Shown here: positions 25,394-33,678 of the stretch, one piece after another
How positions within the stretch are numbered: the stretch's first letter is position 1
How the letters are laid out: every line of letters starts with the position of its first letter
Source: Burkholderia sp. L27(2015)
GTDB lineage: Bacteria > Pseudomonadota > Gammaproteobacteria > Burkholderiales > Burkholderiaceae
Direction: 5' to 3'
Assembly (NCBI RefSeq): GCF_009765705.1
Contig: NZ_LMUX01000008.1
Span: 1 to 64,000 of the forward strand
DNA length: 64,000 bases
Made by a program: the position numbers and the translations under genes
The notes under the pieces: generated by a model
Told to the model about the DNA's origin: nothing
Database searches by the model: none
The model's input: the letters and a program-made list of their open reading frames with translations, nothing else

Positions 25394-25715
25394 AGCTTCT
25401 GACCTAAACATTGGGGAATATCGGTCGCTGCGCGCAACTGGCCCAGCGCCTTTGCTTCTCGACTCAGGTAGGCGAGCCCGAAAAAACACGTAATTGTACC
25501 GCGGACCAATATTTGACGTCCACCGCGGCAACGCTTACATGCGCCAGAATGGCTATGGCGCGTCGTTATGCCTCAGTTAACCGTCGCTTAACCGTAAGGT
25601 TACCGGTCGCTTAAGCTTAAGGTTAGCCGTGGCTTAACCCCCGGCTAACCGTCAGTTCCGTCTGCGGAAATTCACACTTCTGCCTTATACTTGACTTTTT
25701 GACGGTTCGTTCCCC
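25394..25715. other. Divergent intergenic region before moxR
   Basis: About 320 bases with no gene. It carries a three-unit tandem repeat at 25581-25650 and should contain promoters for the leftward cytochrome pair and rightward moxR. Confidence 0.5.
25581..25650. repeat. Three 22-25 bp tandem units upstream of moxR
   Basis: Units begin CCGTCGCTTAACCG (25581), CCGGTCGCTTAAGC (25603) and GCCGTGGCTTAACC (25626); the first two close with AAGGTTA and the third with GGCTAACC. The array is AT-richer than its surroundings and 66 bp before the moxR start. Confidence 0.7.
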
Positions 25716-26558
25716 ATGCGCTTCGAAGGCTCAGAACACTACGTCGCTACCGACGACCTCAAGCTTGCTGTCAACGCGGCGATTACCCTGCAACGCCCGC
25801 TGCTGATCAAGGGCGAACCGGGTACCGGCAAGACCATGCTGGCCGAAGAAGTGGCCGCGGCGCTCGGCGCGCCGTTGTTGCAATGGCATGTCAAGTCGAC
25901 CACCAAGGCGCAGCAGGGGCTGTACGAGTACGACGCGGTGTCGCGCTTGCGCGATTCGCAGCTGGGCGACCCGAAGGTGGGCGACATCAGCCAGTACATC
26001 GTCAAAGGCGTGCTGTGGCAAGCCTTTGACGCCGACGAGCAGACCGTCCTGCTGATCGACGAAATCGACAAAGCCGACATCGAATTCCCCAACGATCTGT
26101 TGCGCGAACTCGATCGCATGGAGTTTTACGTCTACGAGACGCGTGAACTGGTACGCGCCAAGCACCGGCCGCTGGTGATCATCACGTCGAACAACGAGAA
26201 AGAACTGCCGGACGCGTTTTTGCGCCGCTGCTTCTTCCATTACATCCAGTTCCCGGATGCGGTGACGATGAAACAAATCATCGACGTCCATTTCCCCAGT
26301 ATCAAGAGCCAATTGGTGCGAGCCGCGCTGGAAAGCTTTTTCGAGCTGCGGCAGGTGCCGGGCCTGAAAAAGAAGCCCTCGACCTCGGAATTGCTAGATT
26401 GGCTGAAATTGCTGATGGCCGAAGACATCCCGCCCGAAGCGCTGCGTAGCACCGATCATAAGCAGTTGATTCCGCCATTGCATGGCGCGCTGCTCAAAAA
26501 CGAGCAGGATGTGCATTTGTTCGAGCGTTTGATTTTCATGAACCGCAATCATCGCTAA
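25716..26558 (+). CDS. MoxR-family AAA+ ATPase
   Basis: 280 residues. Walker A is GEPGTGKT (33-40), Walker B LLIDE (112-116), with sensor-1 ITSNNEKELPDAFLRRCFFHY. The protein is of the short MoxR/CbbQ-like type that works as a chaperone with a von Willebrand factor A partner. That partner gene follows 21 bases downstream on the same strand. The pair is widespread in beta-proteobacteria and its clients are usually unknown; no CO dehydrogenase or Rubisco genes are nearby. Confidence 0.88.
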   Translation: MRFEGSEHYVATDDLKLAVNAAITLQRPLLIKGEPGTGKTMLAEEVAAALGAPLLQWHVKSTTKAQQGLYEYDAVSRLRDSQLGDPKVGDISQYIVKGVLWQAFDADEQTVLLIDEIDKADIEFPNDLLRELDRMEFYVYETRELVRAKHRPLVIITSNNEKELPDAFLRRCFFHYIQFPDAVTMKQIIDVHFPSIKSQLVRAALESFFELRQVPGLKKKPSTSELLDWLKLLMAEDIPPEALRSTDHKQLIPPLHGALLKNEQDVHLFERLIFMNRNHR

Positions 26559-26579
26559 GCGGCGGCACCGGTCCCAACC

Positions 26580-27755
26580 ATGCTGATCGACTTCTTCTTC
26601 TCGCTACGCTCGGCCAAACTGCCCATTTCGATCAAGGAATTCCTGACCTTGCTCGAAGGCATGCAGCAAGGCTTGATCGCGCCTTCGATCGACGAGTTTT
26701 ACCAACTGTCGCGCTTGACGCTGGTCAAGGACGAAAAGCACTACGATAAGTTCGATCAGGCGTTCGGTGCCTATTTCAAAGGTATCCAGCACATTCCCGA
26801 CTTCGGCCTGGACGTGCCGATGGAATGGCTGAAAAAGCAGATGCAGCGCGATCTGTCGCCCGAGGAAAAAGCCCGCATCGAAAAGCTCGGCGGCATCGAC
26901 AAACTGATGGCGCGGCTCAAGGAACTACTCGAAGAGCAAAAAGGCCGCCATGAAGGCGGCAGTAAGTGGATCGGTACCGGCGGCACTTCGCCGTTCGGCA
27001 ACGGCGGCTTCAACCCGGAAGGCATGCGTATCGGCGGCGATTCGGCCGGTAATCGCACTGCACTCAAAGTCTGGGAGGCGCGCGCCTATCGCGACTACGA
27101 CGATGAAGTCGAGCTGGGCACCCGCAACATCAAGGTCGCGATGCGCCGCCTGCGTCGATTCGCGCGCGAGGGGGCAGCCGAAGAGCTCGACCTCGACGAT
27201 ACGATCCGCAGCACCGCGGCTAACGCCGGCTGGCTCGACATCAAGCTGGTGCCGCAGCGGCATAACCGGGTCAAAGTGCTGATGCTGCTGGATGTGGGCG
27301 GTTCGATGGACGATCACATCAAACGCACGGAAGAATTGTTCTCGGCTGCAAAATCCGAGTTCAAGCACCTCGAATTTTTCTATTTCCACAATTGCGTTTA
27401 TGACTATTTGTGGAAGAAAAACCAGCGTCGTCAGACCGAGCGCTTTTCGACCTGGGATGTCCTGCATAAATACGGCGCCGACTATAAGCTGATCTTTGTC
27501 GGTGATGCGACCATGAGCCCATACGAAGTTCTGCAACCGGGCGGCTCGGTCGAATACAACAACGCCGAAGCCGGGGCCGTGTGGCTGCAACGCTTTGCCA
27601 CCCAGTTCCCGCACCATGCGTGGCTCAACCCTGAACCGGAAGCGATCTGGGGTTATCGGCAGTCAATCGCGGCGATTCGCCAGTTGCTGCCTAACCGGAT
27701 GTTCCCGCTGACGTTGGCCGGGCTTGAAAGCGCGATGCGCATGCTCAGTAAATAA
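26580..27755 (+). CDS. CoxE-like VWA domain protein
   Basis: 391 residues. The N-terminal half is helical with a Gly-rich linker (SKWIGTGGTSPFGNGGFNPEGMRIGG, about 128-153). The VWA domain starts near 230 with VLMLLDVGGSMDDH. The MIDAS motif reads D238-V-G-G-S242, so the first Ser of the classical DxSxS is Gly, as in many CoxE-like proteins. It should form a complex with the upstream MoxR ATPase, and metal-dependent client binding is likely. Ends TLAGLESAMRMLSK. Confidence 0.87.
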   Translation: MLIDFFFSLRSAKLPISIKEFLTLLEGMQQGLIAPSIDEFYQLSRLTLVKDEKHYDKFDQAFGAYFKGIQHIPDFGLDVPMEWLKKQMQRDLSPEEKARIEKLGGIDKLMARLKELLEEQKGRHEGGSKWIGTGGTSPFGNGGFNPEGMRIGGDSAGNRTALKVWEARAYRDYDDEVELGTRNIKVAMRRLRRFAREGAAEELDLDDTIRSTAANAGWLDIKLVPQRHNRVKVLMLLDVGGSMDDHIKRTEELFSAAKSEFKHLEFFYFHNCVYDYLWKKNQRRQTERFSTWDVLHKYGADYKLIFVGDATMSPYEVLQPGGSVEYNNAEAGAVWLQRFATQFPHHAWLNPEPEAIWGYRQSIAAIRQLLPNRMFPLTLAGLESAMRMLSK

Positions 27756-27807
27756 ACGCGGGCTATCCAATTGGTCGCTCTCGGATCCGATCTCGCAGCC
27801 GCTCGCG

Positions 27808-27879
27808 GTCTGTTGCGCCGTTAATCCCGTAGTCTGCTTTTCAGTTAGCCCTGCGGTCAGTTTCACAGTCACCCCGTTT
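27808..27879. repeat. Three degenerate 24-bp tandem units after the VWA gene
   Basis: Units start GTCTGTTGCGCCGTTA (27808), GTCTGCTTTTCAGTTA (27832) and GTCAGTTTCACAGTCA (27856), each 24 bases. They lie between the VWA stop (27755) and the BenE start. Confidence 0.6.
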
Positions 27880-27898
27880 TTCCGCCTTTGAGTTTTCG

Positions 27899-29134
27899 AT
27901 GACACCTACGGCCTCTCCCCCACCCGCCCCCGCGGATGCCGCGATCACCAGCCGCCATCGCTGGTTCAGCCCCATTACCGATACTTCGCCGGCCGCGCTG
28001 GTCGCGGGCTTCGTTGCGATGATGACCGGCTACACCAGCTCGCTGATCCTGATGTTCCAGGCTGGCCAAGCCGCGCACCTGAGCGCGGCACAGATTTCCT
28101 CGTGGATCTGGGCGCTCTCGATCGGCATGGCGCTGACCACCATAGGCCTGTCGTTGCGCTATCGGGCGCCGATTGTCATCGCCTGGTCGACGCCCGGTGC
28201 CGCGCTGCTGATCGCCAGCCTGACGACCGTGCCCTACGCCGAGGCGATCGGCGCGTTTATCGTGTGTGCGCTGCTGGTCACGGCAGTGGGCATCACCGGC
28301 TGGTTCGACTCGCTCATGCGACGCATCCCCCCCGGCCTTGCGGCTGCGCTGCTGGCGGGGATCCTGTTTCACATCTGCATCGAAATTTTCCTGGCCGCGC
28401 AGCACCAGACGCTGTTGGTGCTCGTGATGTTCTTCACCTATCTGGTGGTCAAGCGCCTCGCGCCTGGCTATGCGGTGATGGTCACTTTGCTGCTGGGTAT
28501 CGCGGTTTCGCGCGCGCTCGGTTTGATCGATTTCAGCCATTTCCAGATTGCGCTGGCACACCCTGTATTCACGATGCCGGTATTTTCGATGGCCGCGACG
28601 ATAGGCATCGCGCTGCCGCTTTTTGTCGTCGCCATGGCATCGCAAAATATGCCCGGGCTGGCGGTGCTGCGCGCCGACGGCTATCAAACGCCATCCGCGC
28701 CGCTAATTGCGACGACCGGTATCGCGTCGCTGTTGCTTGCACCGTTTGGTGCACATGGCATCAATCTGGCGGCCATTACGGCGGCGATCTGTACTGGGCC
28801 GCATGCGCACGAGCGGCATGACAAGCGCTATACGGCCGCGCTCTGGTGTGGCGTGTTCTACCTGATAGCCGGTATTTTCGGTGCGACCATCGCGGCCTTG
28901 TTCGCCGCTTTTCCGAAAGAGCTGGTGGTCTCGGTGGCCGCGCTCGCGTTGTTGGGCGCGATCATGAGCGGGCTGAGCCAGGCGATGAGCGAGGCACGCC
29001 AGCGAGAGCCGGCCCTGATTACGTTTATGGTGACGGCCTCGGGCTTGACCCTGCTGTCGGTCGGGTCTGCGTTTTGGGGACTTATTGCGGGCGTGCTGGC
29101 CCATTTCATACTGAATGGGCGCCGATCTGCTTGA
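27899..29134 (+). CDS. benE: BenE-family benzoate/H+ symporter-like permease
   Basis: 411 residues with about 11-12 hydrophobic segments. After a Pro/Ala-rich cytoplasmic start, the family pattern appears as AALVAGFVAMMTGYTSSLILMFQAGQ, WSTPGAALLIASL and ASQNMPGLAVLRADGYQTP, then APFGAHGINLAAITAAICTGPHAH. BenE is the proton-coupled benzoate transporter of Acinetobacter. No benzoate dioxygenase genes are nearby, so the substrate could differ. It is 140 bases after the MoxR/VWA pair. Confidence 0.87.
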   Translation: MTPTASPPPAPADAAITSRHRWFSPITDTSPAALVAGFVAMMTGYTSSLILMFQAGQAAHLSAAQISSWIWALSIGMALTTIGLSLRYRAPIVIAWSTPGAALLIASLTTVPYAEAIGAFIVCALLVTAVGITGWFDSLMRRIPPGLAAALLAGILFHICIEIFLAAQHQTLLVLVMFFTYLVVKRLAPGYAVMVTLLLGIAVSRALGLIDFSHFQIALAHPVFTMPVFSMAATIGIALPLFVVAMASQNMPGLAVLRADGYQTPSAPLIATTGIASLLLAPFGAHGINLAAITAAICTGPHAHERHDKRYTAALWCGVFYLIAGIFGATIAALFAAFPKELVVSVAALALLGAIMSGLSQAMSEARQREPALITFMVTASGLTLLSVGSAFWGLIAGVLAHFILNGRRSA

Positions 29135-29219
29135 CGTCATAAGCCAGCGCTACAATGGCTTCAATGCAAATCCATAGCCGATTTGCGCCAGATTTTGTCC
29201 ACCCACCCGGGACCTCATC

Positions 29220-30167
29220 ATGACCGCACTCGAACAGCTCAAGCAATACACGACAGTGGTCGCCGATACCGGCGACTTCCAATCGATAGAACGCTATCAG
29301 CCGCGCGACGCCACCACCAACCCGTCGCTGATCTTGAAAGCCGTGCAACAGGACGCCTACCGTCCGCTGCTCGAAAAAACCGTGCGCGACCACGCTACGG
29401 AGCCGGTCGGTGCGCTTATTGATCGGGTACTGATCGCGTTCGGCACGCAAATCCTCGCCATCATTCCTGGCCGGGTCTCCACCGAGGTGGACGCCCGCCT
29501 GTCGTTCGACACCGCTGCCACCATCGCCAAAGCCGATCAATTGATCCAGCTTTACAGCGACGCAGGCATCTCGCGCGAACGCGTGCTGATCAAGATCGCA
29601 TCGACTTGGGAAGGCATACGCGCGGCCGAGATCCTGCAAAAGCGCGGGGTTCACTGCAACATGACGCTGTTGTTTTCGTTGCCGCAGGCCGCCGCGTGTG
29701 CCGAAGCGGGTGCGCAACTGATCTCGCCGTTTGTCGGGCGCATCTATGATTGGTATAAGAAGAACGCTGGCAGCAACTGGGATGAAGCGCGTGATGGTGG
29801 TGCCAACGATCCGGGCGTCGCGTCGGTCAAGCAGATCTATGCGTATTACAAGAAGTTCGGCTATGCCACCGAAGTGATGGGCGCGAGTTTTCGTTCGGTT
29901 TCCCAGGTGCTTGAGCTAGCAGGCTGCGATTTGCTGACCATTAGTCCGGATTTGCTGCAGAAGTTGCAGGACAGTGAACAGCCTGTGGCGCGCAAATTGT
30001 CGCCGCAAACGGCCGATGGCTCGCTGCAGCGCATCGATGCGACCGAAGCGACCTTCCGCTACATGCTCAACGAAAATGCCATGGCTACGGAAAAGCTGTC
30101 GGAAGGTATACGTCAGTTCTGTGCGGACGCGATCAAGTTGGAAAAAATGATCGCGGCGTTGCGATAG
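29220..30167 (+). CDS. tal: Transaldolase
   Basis: 315 residues, the usual length of TalB-type transaldolase. Markers are [12 protein letters not shown] (30-41), the Schiff-base Lys125 in [11 protein letters not shown], the [33 protein letters not shown] segment and the [18 protein letters not shown] segment. It transfers dihydroxyacetone units between sugar phosphates in the non-oxidative pentose phosphate pathway. Monocistronic in appearance. An unusual nested palindrome starts 45 bases after its stop, which may mark the edge of an insertion. Confidence 0.95.
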   Translation: MTALEQLKQYTTVVADTGDFQSIERYQPRDATTNPSLILKAVQQDAYRPLLEKTVRDHATEPVGALIDRVLIAFGTQILAIIPGRVSTEVDARLSFDTAATIAKADQLIQLYSDAGISRERVLIKIASTWEGIRAAEILQKRGVHCNMTLLFSLPQAAACAEAGAQLISPFVGRIYDWYKKNAGSNWDEARDGGANDPGVASVKQIYAYYKKFGYATEVMGASFRSVSQVLELAGCDLLTISPDLLQKLQDSEQPVARKLSPQTADGSLQRIDATEATFRYMLNENAMATEKLSEGIRQFCADAIKLEKMIAALR

Positions 30168-30211
30168 AAAAGACGAGCCTCTGCTCTTCTTTCGCGCGAT
30201 AGACCAAGTAA

Positions 30212-30261
30212 AGTACCCCCTTCGAAGTTAACGGTGCTCAATTGAGCACTTTGGGGGTACT
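30212..30261. other. Nested perfect palindromes, att-like
   Basis: Outer arms AGTACCCCC (30212-30220) and GGGGGTACT (30253-30261) are perfect inverted repeats. Inside them lies a perfect 16-bp palindrome GTGCTCAATTGAGCAC (30234-30249). A further partial copy GGGTACTTACTC follows at 30271. GGGGGTAC arm-type repeats of this look are common at attachment regions of tyrosine-integrase elements, so this may be an att remnant. A terminator for tal is less likely because no T-run follows. No integrase gene is present. Confidence 0.5.
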
Positions 30262-30276
30262 CACCATCGCGGGTAC

Positions 30277-30660
30277 TTACTCTAGACGAAGCTGTGTCCC
30301 TTTCGAATCCCGCTTGCTGTTTTTCAGCATTGAGAAGACTCCCGCTAGACGTTCGGCCATATCCTCTGCCTGTCGCTCCGTGCGATAGTTGCACAGCCAC
30401 TGCAAGGTGTTGTCCGTTTTCTGTGCGTATAGACCGTAGAAATCTGGCTCAACGCCTAAGTCATCGGCCCACTGCGTTGCATCGCCGTCTTGGACAACCC
30501 CCTTGATGCACAGCGAGCCGGTCCAGTCTTGCATGCGGTGCTCGTGTATTGCTTGCACCGGGGTTAGGCGCTCGCTAGAGACCCTGCCTTGTCGCAACCG
30601 CTCGATGAGCTGTTCGGTAATCAGTTCATGGAGCGGTTTTTTCAGGTTGTCGGCCATCAT
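30277..30660 (-). CDS. Small hypothetical protein, phage/plasmid-like
   Basis: 127 residues from the ATG at 30660, with GGAGG seven bases upstream. The start overlaps the stop of a 39-codon upstream frame (ATGA), so translation is probably coupled. The sequence (MADNLKKPLHELITEQLIERL, then VQAIHEHRMQDWTG, then DNTLQWLCNYRTERQAEDMAERLAG) is charged and mostly helical with no signal peptide or recognised motif. Its position beside an att-like palindrome and an AT-rich island suggests a mobile-element accessory gene. The frame remains open to 30789, but that extension competes with the upstream frame. Confidence 0.5.
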   Translation of the reverse strand: MMADNLKKPLHELITEQLIERLRQGRVSSERLTPVQAIHEHRMQDWTGSLCIKGVVQDGDATQWADDLGVEPDFYGLYAQKTDNTLQWLCNYRTERQAEDMAERLAGVFSMLKNSKRDSKGTQLRLE

Positions 30661-30776
30661 CCAGCCCTCCTGAGGAGCAGTACGGCGGGCGCCGCGACGA
30701 AAGGTTGCAATGCCGTCGCGCAAAGACGCTGCCCCCTCGAAATAAGGGCGTGTTCTCTTATAATGACTGTAGCCAT
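30657..30776 (-). CDS. Possible 39-residue leader ORF coupled to the downstream small gene
   Basis: ATG at 30776 is preceded by GGAGAG and the TGA stop overlaps the next ATG by 4 bases. The product starts MATVIIREHALISRGQR and ends in a moderately hydrophobic stretch APAVLLLRRAG. The arrangement is that of a translationally coupled leader. Function is unknown and it could be regulatory rather than structural. Confidence 0.35.
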   Translation of the reverse strand: MATVIIREHALISRGQRLCATALQPFVAAPAVLLLRRAG

Positions 30777-31302
30777 CGTATCTCTCCATTTGTTACGTGG
30801 TCAGGTTGATATCAGTGTTGCAGCACCGGTATCAACCGCTTCCTTCTCATGTGCCCTCGTTTGGGCCCGCGTCCTTGATCGTCGGCCAACATGAACACCG
30901 TCAGCCAAGGCCGTGATCTGCGGACAGAACCCAGGCGTACGCAATCTTCAGCCGACTCAAAAGTCGCCTTAAAAAAATCGCGCCAAACCGTAAGATATAT
31001 CCTTCGTTTGAATTAGTACAGAAACCTGTAGTAAGTATGACTAATTTAAGCGCCCACTATAAAACATCAAATCCTCATACCAATTTCCAACGGTCCTACT
31101 TCTCAAAAATCTACGCTCAGATATCGCTGATTTAAGGCTGGACCTCGTAAATACCATCGTAATCATGCGACCATCAACAGATGGCCGCTATAGAGGCTCG
31201 CGGTTACGCACAGTAAAAAATTTGCATGTGCTTACGATCACCTCGATTCTCAAAAAATCATCTAATAAATATCGAAGACAATTTTCGTCGTGGGGAAAAT
31301 AC
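30777..31302. other. Island intergenic region with inverted repeat
   Basis: About 525 bases without a supportable gene. Base composition shifts abruptly to AT-rich from about 30970. A perfect 8-bp inverted repeat GGTTGATA/TATCAACC (30804-30811 and 30830-30837) lies 27 bases upstream of the leftward small ORF pair. The in-frame extension of the LuxR gene to 31165 is not used because a better ribosome site lies at 31303. Confidence 0.5.
30804..30837. promoter_or_regulatory. Inverted repeat, possible operator
   Basis: Arms GGTTGATA and TATCAACC are perfect, separated by 18 bases that hold a smaller GTG...CAC pairing. It lies immediately upstream of the leftward small genes, where a repressor site would be expected. 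No regulator is assigned. Confidence 0.4.
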
Positions 31303-32181
31303 ATGGCCGATTCAAAATTGTTAGATGGGAAATTTTATGAAACAAACCCGTTATTTACATCGACCAGTGCGATCACGGAATTCATCAAGCCATTAAAAAA
31401 ACTGAACCTAAGCTACTTCACTTTCGATCGACACTATATCGACAATTCCAGAATTTCCCTGACCACTTCCGTAGATTGGATACGTCACTATTGGGAATAT
31501 AAATTATATGAAAATTCGATATTTGAGAAAGACCATCTTAAATTTTCAGGTGGCCACGTGCTTTGGAGTTGGCTCAGTCGTGAACCTGTTTACTCGACAG
31601 CATCACTCTACGGTATAGACCACGGCATAACGATCACCGAAAAACACGAAAATTATTGCGACTTTCTAAATTTCGGCTCGGTGAACGACGACTCTGTTAC
31701 AAGTGAACATCTAATCAAGAATTTGCCATTTTTGTATCAATTCACTGCGTTCTTCAAATATCGAATGAAAGATTTGATTTCCGATGCAGAAAATCACAAA
31801 TTCCATGTTGCGATACCGCAGGGTGACAACACCAGCCGAAACGAGCCTGATGCCGAGATAGATGGGAAGATCTTCTTCCAATCGATGGACCAAAAGAGCG
31901 CTTCGAGAATTTACCTAAATGATGATTTCGAAAGCTCCTATTTAACGAAAAAAGAATTTGAATTAGCGAGCTTATTGATACGCGGATTTAGCTCGTCGGC
32001 CGCTGCTGCTAAATTGGGAGTTTCAAACGATGCTGTAAATAAGCACGTCAAGAATTTGAAGCGGAAACTGAACTGCAGCACTTTATGTGAGCTGGGATTT
32101 GCGATGAGCAAGATCGGTGGTGGAATTACTTATCACCTAAGCAATAGGGATCGAAATACAATCGTCGACGGACTTGATTGA
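31303..32181 (+). CDS. LuxR-family regulator with autoinducer-binding-like domain (LuxR solo)
   Basis: 292 residues from the ATG at 31303 behind GGGGAAAAT. The N-terminal half resembles the AHL-binding fold: W59-x3-Y63 match the conserved Trp and Tyr of AHL receptors, W88 sits near the third conserved Trp, and LYGIDHGITIT (102-111) matches the GxxxG segment. The conserved Asp is Asn71 or Ser72 here. The C-terminal LuxR helix-turn-helix spans about 213-268 (LTKKEFELASLLIRGFSSSAAAAKLGVS). No luxI lies in the window. The gene is markedly AT-rich compared with its neighbours, suggesting transfer. It precedes a sugar MFS gene on the same strand. Confidence 0.8.
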   Translation: MADSKLLDGKFYETNPLFTSTSAITEFIKPLKKLNLSYFTFDRHYIDNSRISLTTSVDWIRHYWEYKLYENSIFEKDHLKFSGGHVLWSWLSREPVYSTASLYGIDHGITITEKHENYCDFLNFGSVNDDSVTSEHLIKNLPFLYQFTAFFKYRMKDLISDAENHKFHVAIPQGDNTSRNEPDAEIDGKIFFQSMDQKSASRIYLNDDFESSYLTKKEFELASLLIRGFSSSAAAAKLGVSNDAVNKHVKNLKRKLNCSTLCELGFAMSKIGGGITYHLSNRDRNTIVDGLD

Positions 32182-32281
32182 TCTCGTCTCTTTTGGAAAT
32201 ATGACCCACGTTCGGGCTCGCATGGACTGCCGGCACGCTCACCTCGCAGTCGTGCTTATCCAAACAAACATCCATTAAAAA

Positions 32282-33514
32282 ATGCAATCCAAAAATTCAG
32301 CGGTTGATTCGTTAGAAGATCGCAAGATAAATTTGCACAAGCCATTATTCTTGTTGACGTGCGTCTTCTTTATGTGGGGCTTGTCGTATGGATTATTGGA
32401 GGTTTTGAACAAACACTTCCAGGAATCTATGAGTATCAGTAAAGCACAATCTGGATTGTTGCAATTCTCTTATTTTTTCGCGTACTTTATTGTGTCGCGC
32501 CCGGCGGCCGTGTTCAATGAGAAATTTGGTTATAAGGGAGGCATTCTGCTGGGTCTGGGTTTGTTTGCGGTCGGCGCACTACTATTCATTCCCGCATCTT
32601 CCTCCATGAGCTATCCGCTTTTCCTCGTGGCTCTGTTCGTTTTAGCAAGCGGTTTGGGTTGCTTGGAAACGGCAGCAAATCCCTATGCAACGCTTCTAGG
32701 CGATCCGAGAAAGGCGGAAAAACGACTCAACATGGCCCAATCGTTTTGTAGCCTGGGAACAGCTATCGGACCTTTGATCGGTGGAATCCTGTTTTTTAAT
32801 GACCCCATCTCCGTTAGCGCCCCATCGCAGCACGACATGGTGAAGCGGGTCTACGTGTGCCTTGCGATTGTGGTTATGCTAATCGCCTTCCTAATATCGA
32901 TAGCGACAATGCCGGAAGCCCGATCGGCGATGCGCGCCAATAATAACCCGTCAAATTCGTTGTTGAGCCATAGAAATTTCGTCGGCGCTATCATAGCTCA
33001 ATTTTTCTCAATGGCTGCACTTGTGGGAGTGAGCGTATTTTTCGTCAATTACGCGACGGAAAATTGGCCGGGCATGACTTCACAGGAAGCGGCATGGCTG
33101 CTTTCTGTGTCGATTTTTTTATTCATGGTGGGTCGATTTATCAGTACGTTTGTTATGGAGTACGTCGCCCCAAGAACATTGCTCATCGGGTACGCAATGG
33201 CCGGTGTGGTGTTGTCTATATTTGTCGTGTCGGACTTTGGCAAAACTTCGGTAATCGCACTATGTGCGGTATTTTTCTTCATGTCGATCATGTTTCCCAC
33301 GATATTTTCGTTGGGAATCAAAGGGCTCAAAGAACGGACCAAGGAAGGCAGTTCCATCTTGATGATGTCCGTCATCGGCGGAGGAATTTCACCTTATGTC
33401 ATGGGTAGAATTGCAGATAATTACAGCACCTCCTTGGCTTACGTAATTCCGCTGCTCAGTTTCGTGGCAATTTTCGTTTGTGGTTTATATTTTCGCAATG
33501 AAGAGGTTAACTAA
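32282..33514 (+). CDS. FucP-like sugar MFS transporter
   Basis: 410 residues, about 12 membrane helices. The start LFLLTCVFFMWGLSYGLLEVLNKHFQ and the helix-4/5 motif GCLETAANPYATLLGDP are those of the fucose/glucose-galactose (FucP/GluP) proton symporter family. Base composition is AT-rich like the LuxR gene 100 bases upstream, so the two probably moved together and the regulator may control the transporter. No fucose or galactose catabolic genes are adjacent. No clear ribosome site precedes the ATG. Confidence 0.85.
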   Translation: MQSKNSAVDSLEDRKINLHKPLFLLTCVFFMWGLSYGLLEVLNKHFQESMSISKAQSGLLQFSYFFAYFIVSRPAAVFNEKFGYKGGILLGLGLFAVGALLFIPASSSMSYPLFLVALFVLASGLGCLETAANPYATLLGDPRKAEKRLNMAQSFCSLGTAIGPLIGGILFFNDPISVSAPSQHDMVKRVYVCLAIVVMLIAFLISIATMPEARSAMRANNNPSNSLLSHRNFVGAIIAQFFSMAALVGVSVFFVNYATENWPGMTSQEAAWLLSVSIFLFMVGRFISTFVMEYVAPRTLLIGYAMAGVVLSIFVVSDFGKTSVIALCAVFFFMSIMFPTIFSLGIKGLKERTKEGSSILMMSVIGGGISPYVMGRIADNYSTSLAYVIPLLSFVAIFVCGLYFRNEEVN

Positions 33515-33543
33515 CGAGCTATCGCCATTAGAAGCATTTCCTC

Positions 33544-33581
33544 AAAAAAAAACGGCTAGAACGCACATGGGTTCCAGCCGT
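33544..33581 (-). terminator. Leftward terminator, copy A of a duplicated segment
   Basis: Stem ACGGCT-a-GAAC / GTTC-c-AGCCGT with an 8-base loop, flanked on the left by nine A, so it reads as hairpin plus U-tract on the minus strand. No leftward gene ends here. About 63 bases from this hairpin onward are about 80 percent identical to 34767-34832. Confidence 0.7.
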
Positions 33582-33619
33582 CAAATGCTAAGCGTCTCGC
33601 TATCCCGTTCTATCCTTTA
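33544..33619. repeat. Terminator-bearing direct repeat, copy A
   Basis: Shares AGCCGTCAAAT, TCTCGCTA and CCGTTCTA-n-CCTTTA in the same order and spacing with copy B at 34762-34832. The two copies flank the ThiE-like/ACT gene pair. Confidence 0.75.
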
Positions 33620-33678
33620 GCCAGCCCTTATCTCAGCGGCGCGCGTCGTCTCGATTTTACGTTTATCGCCAAGCTTCG

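Noticed and set aside
30168-30211. Rho-independent terminator directly after tal
   Set aside because: The palindrome that follows lacks a T-run in the rightward direction, so it was not called a terminator.
33620-33678. TPP riboswitch before the ThiE-like gene
   Set aside because: The leader is under 60 bases after the repeat and shows none of the conserved THI-box segments.
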